From positions 1-64,000 of IMG/VR virus record IMGVR_UViG_3300042455_000321: a stretch of 64,000 bases of DNA. One strand, given 5' to 3'. This DNA is from a virus. A program made the translations under genes and the position numbers. The notes under the pieces are model-generated. The model saw only the letters and a list, made by a program, of their open reading frames with translations. It was not told the DNA's origin and did not search any database. This document shows positions 34,525 to 40,796 of this stretch, piece after piece; the stretch's first letter is position 1, and every line of letters starts with the position of its first letter.

Positions 34525-34525
34525 T

Positions 34526-34735
34526 ATGAGACAACTAATATACTGGGAAGTAGAACACCTACTCAAAATGGCTAATATATCTAACCCTGAGGTAACCCAT
34601 AGAATAACAGATAACATCTGTAAGATAGCCAAAGAACACTACGAAGGCAAAGAAGATGAGTCTAATGTAGTAAGAAAGGGTAGATGGTACGATAAGATTG
34701 TACCAAGATGGTTTGATAACGAAAGTAAATTCTAA
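34526..34735 (+). CDS. Hypothetical protein
   Basis: The 69-residue helical protein ends with a basic patch (RKGRWYDKIVPRWF). It is packed between neighbours with gaps of one and two bases. No family recognised. Confidence 0.5.
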   Translation: MRQLIYWEVEHLLKMANISNPEVTHRITDNICKIAKEHYEGKEDESNVVRKGRWYDKIVPRWFDNESKF

Positions 34736-34737
34736 TT

Positions 34738-34929
34738 ATGAAAAAAATAACACAAACATTTTTAGTTTTATTATTCTCAATAATAGCATCACTTATTGTA
34801 CCTATATTTGGACATTGGTACTACAAACATACAGGTATCGAACCTATTGGATTTTATTTTATATCAGGATTTGGAGGTTTTGCATTTGCTTTATTTAGAA
34901 TTTTTCAAATATGGGACACTAAATTTTAA
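34738..34929 (+). CDS. Small two-span membrane protein
   Basis: The 63-residue protein has hydrophobic helices at about 5-23 and 35-55 joined by a short loop. Early location suggests a host-membrane target. Function unknown. Confidence 0.5.
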   Translation: MKKITQTFLVLLFSIIASLIVPIFGHWYYKHTGIEPIGFYFISGFGGFAFALFRIFQIWDTKF

Positions 34930-34931
34930 CT

Positions 34932-35168
34932 ATGGAACTATACGTTAAGATACACGACGCAGAAATAATAGACAACAAGATTGTAATTAACAAGATAGTC
35001 ATTGTTGATGAGTCAGGAAAGATAATAAGAGAAGCACAAATGAATGATAAATTATTAGAATTACTAAAAGATATTCACACAAATACAAGATACCAAGAAA
35101 TTAAAAACTTATGGAAGAAAGAGTTTGGTGATGAGCCAAACCTTTCGTCCCTATTAACTATCAGATAA
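34932..35168 (+). CDS. Hypothetical protein
   Basis: The 78-residue protein has an N-terminal beta part (LYVKIHDAEIIDNKIVINKIVIVDESGKII) and a helical end. Start in AACTATG. No family recognised. Confidence 0.5.
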   Translation: MELYVKIHDAEIIDNKIVINKIVIVDESGKIIREAQMNDKLLELLKDIHTNTRYQEIKNLWKKEFGDEPNLSSLLTIR

Positions 35169-35170
35169 TT

Positions 35171-35184
35171 AACGTATTATAATA
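35171..35184 (+). promoter_or_regulatory. Unit B phage promoter motif, variant
   Basis: AACGTATTATAATA differs slightly from the AAACGTATTATATA seen ahead of virion operons. It lies in the 35169-35312 gap, 5 bases before a small ATG frame. Confidence 0.45.
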
Positions 35185-35189
35185 TTGAC

Positions 35190-35258
35190 ATGAAAAATAC
35201 AATCATTGTCGAAATCCAAGTAATTAGTGACGTTAAGTTTGAAGAAGGTTGTGGATAA
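35190..35258 (+). CDS. Very small frame after phage promoter motif
   Basis: A 22-codon frame (starting MKNTIIVEIQVISDV) follows the promoter-like motif and ends exactly within a DnaA-box sequence. It may be a leader peptide or chance. Confidence 0.25.
   Translation: MKNTIIVEIQVISDVKFEEGCG
35250..35258 (-). promoter_or_regulatory. Perfect DnaA box
   Basis: TGTGGATAA here is the reverse complement of the consensus DnaA box TTATCCACA. It is the only perfect copy I noticed in unit B. It lies in an AT-rich gap; unit B also encodes a DnaA domain IV-like protein at 39901, so it may be part of an origin or control site. Confidence 0.45.
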
Positions 35259-35287
35259 GTATTAACCTAATGGTTAAACAATGTGCA

Positions 35288-35295
35288 TATCTTTG
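35288..35295 (+). promoter_or_regulatory. Possible host-type -7 element TATCTTTG
   Basis: The octamer fits the Bacteroidetes -7 box 18 bases before the ATG at 35313. No good TTTG at -33 was found. It also argues against starting the gene at the GTG at 35283. Confidence 0.4.
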
Positions 35296-35312
35296 TTATA
35301 AACTTTAAAACT

Positions 35313-35687
35313 ATGGGCAGTAGACCTCAAAGAAAGAAAGAGTACGTACGCTTTAGTATGAACCCTGACAATTATAGAATTGTTTTGGGTGGCATTCTAT
35401 ACTTTGAAGTAGAATGTAATGATGAGTCTACCCCTGACTTAGGGCTAGAAGGTATAGAAGGGTTAGATAGTAAATGCTGGATGGATATGGCAATCAAAAT
35501 GGAATCTATCATAGCTATCAAACCAACTGGCTCATTAGAATCTGAAATCACCCATGGTAAAGCTTCAATAGTATTAGATAGTGGTCCTTGGGAAACTATA
35601 TCTACTAATATACCATACGAATATATGTGTGCTATATGGGAAGATTACCTAGCAGGACCAATTAAAACAATATATCGTGGGCAATAG
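35313..35687 (+). CDS. Hypothetical protein before sigma factor
   Basis: The 124-residue protein starts GSRPQRKKEYVRFSMNPDNYRI and is beta-rich. The ATG at 35313 is chosen over an upstream GTG that would overlap the promoter-like octamer. It overlaps the sigma-like gene by 11 bases. No family recognised. Confidence 0.5.
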   Translation: MGSRPQRKKEYVRFSMNPDNYRIVLGGILYFEVECNDESTPDLGLEGIEGLDSKCWMDMAIKMESIIAIKPTGSLESEITHGKASIVLDSGPWETISTNIPYEYMCAIWEDYLAGPIKTIYRGQ

Positions 35688-36531
35688 CTTCAAATCAATA
35701 TCTGTAAACCCTACTAACGTAGACTTTGACAATGATTACTCGTTGTCAATACTACTTAATGACCCTATCTTTAAAAGAAAGGCAGCCCAAATGAAGAATG
35801 AAGAAGCTATGGAGCTATTCAAACTTTATAAGTCAACAGGTGAGTTAAAGTATAGAGATAAGATTGTTGAGGGTTACATGAAGCTAATGCTATATGTTGC
35901 TATTAAGTATTGGCAACCTGGGTTTTTAGTAAGTGACTTATTACAAGAAGCCGTTATGGGTTTCATGTTAGGGATAGACAAGTATAACAATGAGAAGTAT
36001 TCAGAGTTTGGAAAGGCTAAGCTATCATCTTATTGCTTCTTCTATAGCAGGAAATACATAATAGACTTTATAGAAAAGAATAAATGTATAGTAAAGATTA
36101 CCTACTCACCGTTAAGAGCATCACAAAAACTTAAGAAGATGATGGACACAGCAGTAGCTGTAATGGAGTTGGACGAAAGAATGATACCTTTAGATGTTGT
36201 ATTAAAACAAAACGTAACTATGGAAATGGCAGCAGCACTCGGTGCACTATCTGCGACAACTGCAATCGTATCAACAAATAACCACGACGAGATAGACTTT
36301 GTATCCGATGGTGGTATATACTCTTATGAGATGTATAGCGTAACAGAATACGCTATTACATTTGAGCATATCAATACCCTTAATGAAAAGGCAAAAGACT
36401 TATTACTATCTAAGTATAACCTGATAGAACAGACGTTTGATGATATGTGTAGTAAACACAAAGTATCTACGTCAAGTGGCAACAAGTTTGTAAAAGAAAC
36501 TATAGCCCACTTAAAAAAATCTTTAAAATAA
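35677..36531 (+). CDS. Phage sigma-70-like factor
   Basis: The 284-residue protein starts with GTG, overlapping the upstream stop; the next in-frame ATG (35791) would remove 38 residues. Region 2 is clear at about 50-140: KIVEGYMKLMLYVAIKYW, DLLQEAVMGFMLGIDKYN, and SYCFFYSRKYIIDFIEKNK. A helical C-terminal piece (NEKAKDLLLSKY ... FVKETIAHLKKSLK) could be a degenerate region 4. It is the obvious candidate to direct host polymerase to the AAACGTATTATATA motif ahead of later operons. Confidence 0.78.
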   Translation: MGNSFKSISVNPTNVDFDNDYSLSILLNDPIFKRKAAQMKNEEAMELFKLYKSTGELKYRDKIVEGYMKLMLYVAIKYWQPGFLVSDLLQEAVMGFMLGIDKYNNEKYSEFGKAKLSSYCFFYSRKYIIDFIEKNKCIVKITYSPLRASQKLKKMMDTAVAVMELDERMIPLDVVLKQNVTMEMAAALGALSATTAIVSTNNHDEIDFVSDGGIYSYEMYSVTEYAITFEHINTLNEKAKDLLLSKYNLIEQTFDDMCSKHKVSTSSGNKFVKETIAHLKKSLK

Positions 36532-36543
36532 TTCACAAATAAA

Positions 36544-36575
36544 TTTGGAAATGTTAATTTAAAATACTACCTTTG
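36544..36575 (+). promoter_or_regulatory. Host-type promoter before unit B ERF operon
   Basis: TTTG at 36544-36547, a 20-base spacer, and TACCTTTG at 36568-36575 fit the Bacteroidetes consensus. ATAATTCACAAA at 36528-36539 is shared with the unit A early promoter. Predicted transcript start is near 36582, right before the cloverleaf-like leader. Confidence 0.85.
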
Positions 36576-36588
36576 CTTTGGTAAAGGC

Positions 36589-36645
36589 GAGGTAGTCACT
36601 ACGAGTGTGGGCTCACAACCCAATAGAGCGAAGCTATTCTACCTC
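36589..36645 (+). ncRNA. Cloverleaf-like 57-nt leader RNA
   Basis: A perfect 7-bp outer stem (GAGGTAG at 36589, CTACCTC ending 36645) encloses three small hairpins: CAC-loop-GTG, TGGG with a 7-base loop CTCACAA closed by CCCA, and ATAG with a 7-base loop closed by CTAT. It is a tRNA-like outline without T-loop consensus. It lies at the very 5' end of the predicted ERF message, so a regulatory leader is likely. Confidence 0.5.
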
Positions 36646-36675
36646 TCAATTTATAACAACTAAAACAACAACACA

Positions 36676-37098
36676 ATGACAAATCTGTACAAGGCCCTTG
36701 CGGCATTCCAACAAGAAGTCCCTGTGATTCACAAGGCGACTCAAGGTTATGGTTACAGCTACGCTGACCTACCTGCAATTTTCTCAATCATCAACCCATT
36801 AATGAAAAAGCATGGGTTAGGGTTTACGCAGATGATGACAGACATCGGATTGCAAACTACTATCTTCCATTGCGAGAGTGGTGAAGCTATTAGTTCAACT
36901 GCAACTATTCCTCAAGGCGTTCAGCTTAAAGGTATGAATGACTTCCAAGTATTAGGCTCTGCTATTACCTACATTCGTAGATATGCATTGTCATCAGCAC
37001 TTGGGTTAGTTACCGATAAAGATACTGACGCATCTGGCGAACAAACATCTGCACCACGTCAAGCAAGTTTTAACCCTAAAAAAGACCTTTCATTCTAA
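36676..37098 (+). CDS. erf: ERF-family single-strand annealing protein (unit B)
   Basis: The 140-residue protein has the ERF core: GYGYSYADLPAIFSIINPLMKKHGLGF and NDFQVLGSAITYIRRYALSSALGLVTDKDTDA. It ends KKDLSF, resembling an SSB-type tip. Sequence is only distantly related to unit A's ERF at 31675. It is coupled by TAATGG to an exonuclease gene, forming a second recombination pair in the window. Confidence 0.9.
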   Translation: MTNLYKALAAFQQEVPVIHKATQGYGYSYADLPAIFSIINPLMKKHGLGFTQMMTDIGLQTTIFHCESGEAISSTATIPQGVQLKGMNDFQVLGSAITYIRRYALSSALGLVTDKDTDASGEQTSAPRQASFNPKKDLSF

Positions 37099-37895
37099 TG
37101 GCAAATCAATTATTTATGGACTGGTTGAACTCACCTGAGTTCCGCCTTTCCTTCTCGACCGCTAAAAACTTATTAGACTCCCCTGCTAAATTCCAATGGG
37201 AGATAACAAACAAACTAATGTACGAACCTGATGAGCCTACCGAGGCTATGAGATTAGGTACTCTTATCCATACATTAGTGTTAGAGCCACATGAGTTCGG
37301 TACTAAGTTTGTTATTCAACCTGACTTTGGTAGAACTAAACCTGAGTTAGAAAAGAAAGAACATTTCTTTCAAGAGAACAAAGGAAAGATTATTGTTAAG
37401 GATAAAGAAGTAGATAAAGCTGAGCGTTGTATTAAGTATATCCCTGACCACGTTATGGATATCATTAACGCTGGCAAGACTGAGTTTGTTATTAATCAAC
37501 CCATAGCTAACGTGCCTTTCAAGGGTATCATAGATTGCTATAACGAAGGTGTTATAGAGGTTAAAACTACAAGCGAGTCATCTGCTGATAAGTTGATTGC
37601 TTCTTTCTTTAACCTTAAGTATCCTATGCAGGCTGCTATCTATAGCGTACTTGCTAAGAAAGAGTTTGGGTTAGATTACTATCCTAATACTACTTACTTG
37701 ATTATCCAAACGGTAGCACCTTATAGAAGCTATTTTATAAAAGCTGATAAGGATTACCACTTGTATGGTCAGAAGTTATTGGATGTTGCATTAACAATTT
37801 ATCACCACGTAAAAAAAGAAGGCTTATGGGATAAAGGTTGGGATATCCAATCAATCGGATTACCTGCATGGGCATCAAAACAAATTGAAGAATAA
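37098..37895 (+). CDS. PD-(D/E)XK exonuclease (RecB/Cas4-like)
   Basis: The 265-residue protein has a RecB-type nuclease signature: GTLIHTLVLEP near residue 55, D146 in FKGIIDCY, E153-V-K155 in VIEVKTT, and the QAAIYSVLAKK helix. It is an analogue of unit A's YqaJ enzyme but a different family branch. It should supply 3' single strands to the ERF protein. Confidence 0.88.
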   Translation: MANQLFMDWLNSPEFRLSFSTAKNLLDSPAKFQWEITNKLMYEPDEPTEAMRLGTLIHTLVLEPHEFGTKFVIQPDFGRTKPELEKKEHFFQENKGKIIVKDKEVDKAERCIKYIPDHVMDIINAGKTEFVINQPIANVPFKGIIDCYNEGVIEVKTTSESSADKLIASFFNLKYPMQAAIYSVLAKKEFGLDYYPNTTYLIIQTVAPYRSYFIKADKDYHLYGQKLLDVALTIYHHVKKEGLWDKGWDIQSIGLPAWASKQIEE

Positions 37896-38013
37896 CAGCC
37901 CGAAGTACAAGGGAACTCGAAGCACAGGCGTGGCATACCATAAGAACTGCTCGCTCCTAATCGTTGGTAGGCTTTGTTGGCAACTCAAAGGTGTATAGAT
38001 AAAAGTTGCAAAT
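37896..38013 (+). ncRNA. Noncoding stretch before tRNA cluster, possibly structured RNA
   Basis: No frame of note is present. Bases are richer in G+C than surrounding genes. Short hairpins are visible, such as TGG-CATA-CCA and GCAAC paired with GTTGC just before the first tRNA. It may be the 5' part of the tRNA transcript or a degenerate tRNA; I could not fold a full cloverleaf. Confidence 0.3.
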
Positions 38014-38093
38014 AGTCAGGTGGCGGGATTGGTAGCCGCATTAATGGGCAGTAAATCCATTAAAATTTATAGGTTCGAGTCCTGTCCTGACTA
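38014..38093 (+). tRNA. tRNA-like gene with elongated anticodon arm (possibly GUA)
   Basis: The acceptor stem AGTCAGG/CCTGACT is perfect, the D arm GCGG...CCGC and T arm with GGTTCGAGTCC are canonical, and the variable loop has 5 bases. The anticodon arm is 23 bases: TTAATGGG pairs with TCCATTAA (8 bp with one G-T) around the loop CAGTAAA. Position 33 would be A instead of the universal U, with GTA as possible anticodon (Tyr). The body looks more like tRNA-Leu. Confidence 0.75.
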
Positions 38094-38107
38094 CTAAAAT
38101 AAAAATT

Positions 38108-38209
38108 ATGAAAAACGAAAAATATTGGAATGGATTTATATTAGGTTTCTTTATTGGTGGAATAATAGGAATATTCACATTAAGTTTAATTATAAAAGGA
38201 ACATTATAA
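38108..38209 (+). CDS. Small membrane protein between tRNA genes
   Basis: The 33-residue protein is one hydrophobic helix rich in Gly (FILGFFIGGIIGIFTL) with a charged start. It fits exactly between two tRNA genes. Its size makes it uncertain. Confidence 0.4.
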   Translation: MKNEKYWNGFILGFFIGGIIGIFTLSLIIKGTL

Positions 38210-38214
38210 AAAAT

Positions 38215-38326
38215 AGTCAGGTGGCGGAATTGGTAGACGCTACTAGAGCAAATGCCGAAGGTCTCCTTGGTGCACCAAGCAATGTCAACTCTTGAGACCA
38301 TACAGGTTCGAATCCTGTCCTGACTA
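38215..38326 (+). tRNA. tRNA-like gene (Leu-type body) with aberrant 60-nt central region
   Basis: The acceptor AGTCAGG/CCTGACT, D arm GCGGAATTGGTAGACGC (Leu-like) and T arm ACAGGTTCGAATCCTGT are all canonical and nearly equal to the tRNA at 38014. Between D and T arms lie about 60 bases with no 5-bp anticodon stem. Instead GGTCTC (38260) pairs with GAGACC (ending 38299) and encloses the palindrome CTTGGTGCACCAAG. It may carry an insertion or act as a decoy. No anticodon assigned. Confidence 0.7.
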
Positions 38327-38328
38327 CA

Positions 38329-38424
38329 AAGTGGTAATAGACGAAAATGAAATTCCTGCTGTGATGTTAACTTAATCAGCACATTCAGAAGTAGAAATGA
38401 ACAACCGCAAATTGTTCGCCACTT
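38329..38424 (+). ncRNA. tRNA-like RNA between tRNA genes
   Basis: AAGTGG (38329) pairs with CCACTT (ending 38424). Inside are TGCTG/CAGCA with a 15-base loop and GAACAA/TTGTTC with a 7-base loop placed one base before the closing strand, exactly where a T arm would be. The T-loop consensus is absent. It could be a decayed tRNA or a structured RNA. Confidence 0.4.
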
Positions 38425-38425
38425 C

Positions 38426-38496
38426 AGCCAAGTAGTGTAATGGTAACACTCCACCATTGTAGGTGGGAGACGCAGGTTCGATCCCTGTCTTGGCAC
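38426..38496 (+). tRNA. tRNA, probably Thr (UGU), with shortened anticodon loop
   Basis: Acceptor AGCCAAG/CTTGGCA (6 bp plus one A-A mismatch), D arm GTGT...ACAC, 5-base variable loop GAGAC, and T arm GCAGGTTCGATCCCTGT are canonical. The anticodon stem CCACC/GGTGG is perfect but encloses only six bases, ATTGTA, giving anticodon TGT if read from position 33. This T-loop holds the only GATC found in unit B. Confidence 0.8.
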
Positions 38497-38534
38497 TAAA
38501 ACCTTTCGGAGTATGGGTTAACCGAGTATATAAT

Positions 38535-38777
38535 ATGAGTACAACGTATGAGATGAGAGAAGGACAAGGGTCTTTATTCATCAACGAAAAGAAAACGTCA
38601 GACAAACAACCTGACTACAATGGTAATGTTCTTATCAATGGAAAGAAAATGCAAATGGCAGGTTGGAAAAAACAATCCAAGTCTGGCTCTACATTCTTAT
38701 CAATCCAAATTAGCGAACCAAGAGAAGCATCTACTACATCGGCTAAGCCTGCTGTAAGCGATGACTTACCATTTTAA
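38535..38777 (+). CDS. SSB-like / DUF736-like protein with DLPF tip
   Basis: The 80-residue protein contains GQGSLFINEKKTSDKQPDYNG and GWKKQSKSGSTFLSIQIS, similar to DUF736-type small proteins, and ends SDDLPF. The ATG at 38535 is used because an upstream in-frame ATG lies inside the tRNA. The tip resembles that of bacterial SSB and of unit A's 2883 protein. A single-strand-binding or replisome-recruiting role is inferred. Confidence 0.65.
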   Translation: MSTTYEMREGQGSLFINEKKTSDKQPDYNGNVLINGKKMQMAGWKKQSKSGSTFLSIQISEPREASTTSAKPAVSDDLPF

Positions 38778-38783
38778 CTAATC

Positions 38784-38823
38784 GGTCCACGGCTCTCGCT
38801 TAAGTGTGGGAGCTTGTTGGACC
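38784..38823 (+). other. Strong hairpin before phosphoesterase gene
   Basis: GGTCCA at 38784 pairs with TGGACC ending 38823; inside, GCTCTC pairs with GGGAGC with one G-T. There is no T-run. The hairpin ends 13 bases before the ATG at 38837, so it may protect or control this message. Confidence 0.5.
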
Positions 38824-38836
38824 ACTAACCCAGACC

Positions 38837-39898
38837 ATGAAAGAACAAGATATAAAATTAGCTATCGAACAAGAGTGTGATGCAGTAGGTATACCTATAA
38901 CATCGGTTAAGCATTATTGGTATAAAGGTGAACACTTTTCTATCAATGCTCTTAACCCATACGATAGGGCTACTTCATTCTTGCAATCCATAGAAAAGAT
39001 TTGTGAGACCTACCTTAAAGGTGGTATACGCAAACCCAAAGTAATCAAACAACTTGACACACCTGTAGCCATTAAGGTAACCCTTAGTGATATGCACGTA
39101 GGTCTTGAACCTAACCCTAAGAATGGTGGTATGTTTGAATACTCTTACAACAGAGATATATTCTACCACAACATTGACTATGTCTATAGTCGAATACTTC
39201 ATCATTACAACAGCAACGGCACTTTTGATTTGTTGATAATTGATGACTTAGGTGATGGGCTAGATGGTTACGAGGGCAAGACAACTCGAGGTGGTCATGA
39301 CTTAGAACAGAACATGAGTTCTACTGAAGCGTTTGAAACCTTCGTGTCTGCTAAGCTTTCTTTAATAGAAAGATGTATAGATGAAGGCGTTGCTAACAAG
39401 TTCCTAATTAGAAACGTATGCAACGATAACCACGCTGGTAGCTTTGCTTCTATATCTAATATGGCTATCAAGATGATACTTGACCGAGTATATGAAGAGT
39501 CGGTAGTTGATTTCTATATCCTTGAGAAGTTCATGAGTCACTTCACCTATGGCGACCATGCATTTATTATTACCCATGGTAAGGACAATAAGTACATGTT
39601 CAAAGGATTGCCATATCAATTGAATGATAAGACCGTAGCGTTCATTAACGAATACATTGACCACTTCGGTATAGATAACAAGTTCATTCATCTTGAGAAA
39701 GGCGACCTACATAGGATAGGATATGATAGAACTAAGAAGTTTGATTATAGAAACTTCATGAGTTTTGCTCCCCCCTCTGCTTGGGTTCAGCATAATTTTG
39801 GAGATGGGTATTGTGGGTTCTCTATCCAGATTATCCCTAAGTATAGTGGGGAGATATCCCATACAGATTACTATTTTGATTTAACTAAAAAGAAATAA
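38837..39898 (+). CDS. Metallophosphoesterase (DNA repair exonuclease-like)
   Basis: The 353-residue protein starts at the ATG at 38837 rather than a GTG 33 bases upstream inside the hairpin. Metal-binding motifs: SDMHVGL at about 84, DDLGDGLDG, NVCNDNHAG (the GNHD equivalent), and IITHGKD. The N-terminus contains an HTH-like stretch. It is an analogue of unit A's enzyme at 27604, but lies in the replication region. Confidence 0.78.
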   Translation: MKEQDIKLAIEQECDAVGIPITSVKHYWYKGEHFSINALNPYDRATSFLQSIEKICETYLKGGIRKPKVIKQLDTPVAIKVTLSDMHVGLEPNPKNGGMFEYSYNRDIFYHNIDYVYSRILHHYNSNGTFDLLIIDDLGDGLDGYEGKTTRGGHDLEQNMSSTEAFETFVSAKLSLIERCIDEGVANKFLIRNVCNDNHAGSFASISNMAIKMILDRVYEESVVDFYILEKFMSHFTYGDHAFIITHGKDNKYMFKGLPYQLNDKTVAFINEYIDHFGIDNKFIHLEKGDLHRIGYDRTKKFDYRNFMSFAPPSAWVQHNFGDGYCGFSIQIIPKYSGEISHTDYYFDLTKKK

Positions 39899-39900
39899 CA

Positions 39901-40290
39901 ATGGAAGAAATATTAGAGTCGTTTAAAGAAGACCCAAAGGTTTATATTTGTACTGAATGTCATAGACCATACTTTACTAAAAGAAAGTCGCTTGATGCAG
40001 AAACAGTAACAAAATCTATCAGTAAGTATTACGGTGGTATTGATTTGAGAGAAAAGACTAGAAGACAAACCCATGTAATAGCTAGACAAATGGCTTTTAA
40101 AATTCTCCATAGTTATACATCGATGTCCCTTAAAGAGTGTGCTGACTATTACAAACCTGCAACCCAAGACCATACTACTGCCCTTCATGGCATAAGAATT
40201 ATAAGTGATAGGATTAAGTACGAAGACAAAATTGCAGATGATTATAACAATATTATAGAACTAATAATTAAAGACCATGACCTCAATTAA
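39901..40290 (+). CDS. DnaA domain IV-like protein with N-terminal Cys pair
   Basis: The 129-residue protein has CTECHRPYF near the N-terminus (half a zinc site) and a DnaA C-terminal-like domain: RQTHVIARQMAFKILHSYTSMSLKECADYYKPATQDHTTALHGIRII. DHTTALHG corresponds to the DnaA-box-reading helix. As in unit A, the ATPase part is missing. It could bind DnaA boxes such as the one at 35250. Confidence 0.75.
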   Translation: MEEILESFKEDPKVYICTECHRPYFTKRKSLDAETVTKSISKYYGGIDLREKTRRQTHVIARQMAFKILHSYTSMSLKECADYYKPATQDHTTALHGIRIISDRIKYEDKIADDYNNIIELIIKDHDLN

Positions 40291-40408
40291 TGACACAGCT
40301 AGACGCATAGAAGAAATATGCAAACAGCTAGAACGCCACGCTAAGATAGAGCAAGACCTCAAAAGAGAGATAAGAGAACTAATGTTAAAACTTAAACTTA
40401 AATTATAA
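40277..40408 (+). CDS. Small coiled-coil protein
   Basis: The 43-residue protein is one amphipathic helix (RRIEEICKQLERHAKIEQDLKREIRELM). It overlaps the DnaA-like gene by 14 bases and shares TAATG with the next, so it is probably translated. Confidence 0.5.
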   Translation: MTSINDTARRIEEICKQLERHAKIEQDLKREIRELMLKLKLKL

Positions 40409-40737
40409 TGTCTGAAAATAAGTCAGCCGTATCGGCTTTGGCACGCGCTTTGATATATACTAAACTAGCAAGTGAATACTTTGACTTCTTTATTGTAGAA
40501 AGCGGTGTTAAGTTTGATGATAAACACTTCATCAAAACCAATAGCAATAAGTTAAAAGCAGTACTCAGAGACATGGGCATGGTGGTATCACCTAGCGTAA
40601 GAGATGCTTACGTTAAAGATATGGACAACGCACCAGCCGTAGACTCTATAGCTAACATCTATCTTACTTTATCTGAGGCCAACAGAGTAGTATTAGAAGA
40701 TTACGCAGAGGAACTTTTAAAAGGTCAAAAGAAATAG
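40408..40737 (+). CDS. Conserved hypothetical, homologue of 2555-2899 in unit A
   Basis: The 109-residue protein aligns over its length with unit A's 114-residue protein at 2555 (SALARALIYTKLASEYFDFFI, NAPAVDSIANIYLTLSEANR). Conservation between two otherwise different replication modules suggests a real replisome role. No known domain recognised. Confidence 0.7.
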   Translation: MSENKSAVSALARALIYTKLASEYFDFFIVESGVKFDDKHFIKTNSNKLKAVLRDMGMVVSPSVRDAYVKDMDNAPAVDSIANIYLTLSEANRVVLEDYAEELLKGQKK

Positions 40738-40763
40738 GATTTACAACAACACAACTCAAATCA

Positions 40764-40785
40764 AGGGGGACATTCGTCCCCTTTT
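40764..40785 (+). terminator. Terminator/attenuator before primase-helicase
   Basis: GGGGAC pairs with GTCCCC over a four-base loop and is followed by TTTT. It lies 12 bases before the primase-helicase start and would limit readthrough into it. Confidence 0.75.
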
Positions 40786-40796
40786 AAATCTGTACC

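Noticed and set aside
38463-38534. Upstream start for the SSB-like gene
   Set aside because: The in-frame ATG lies inside a tRNA gene; 38535 gives a complete domain.
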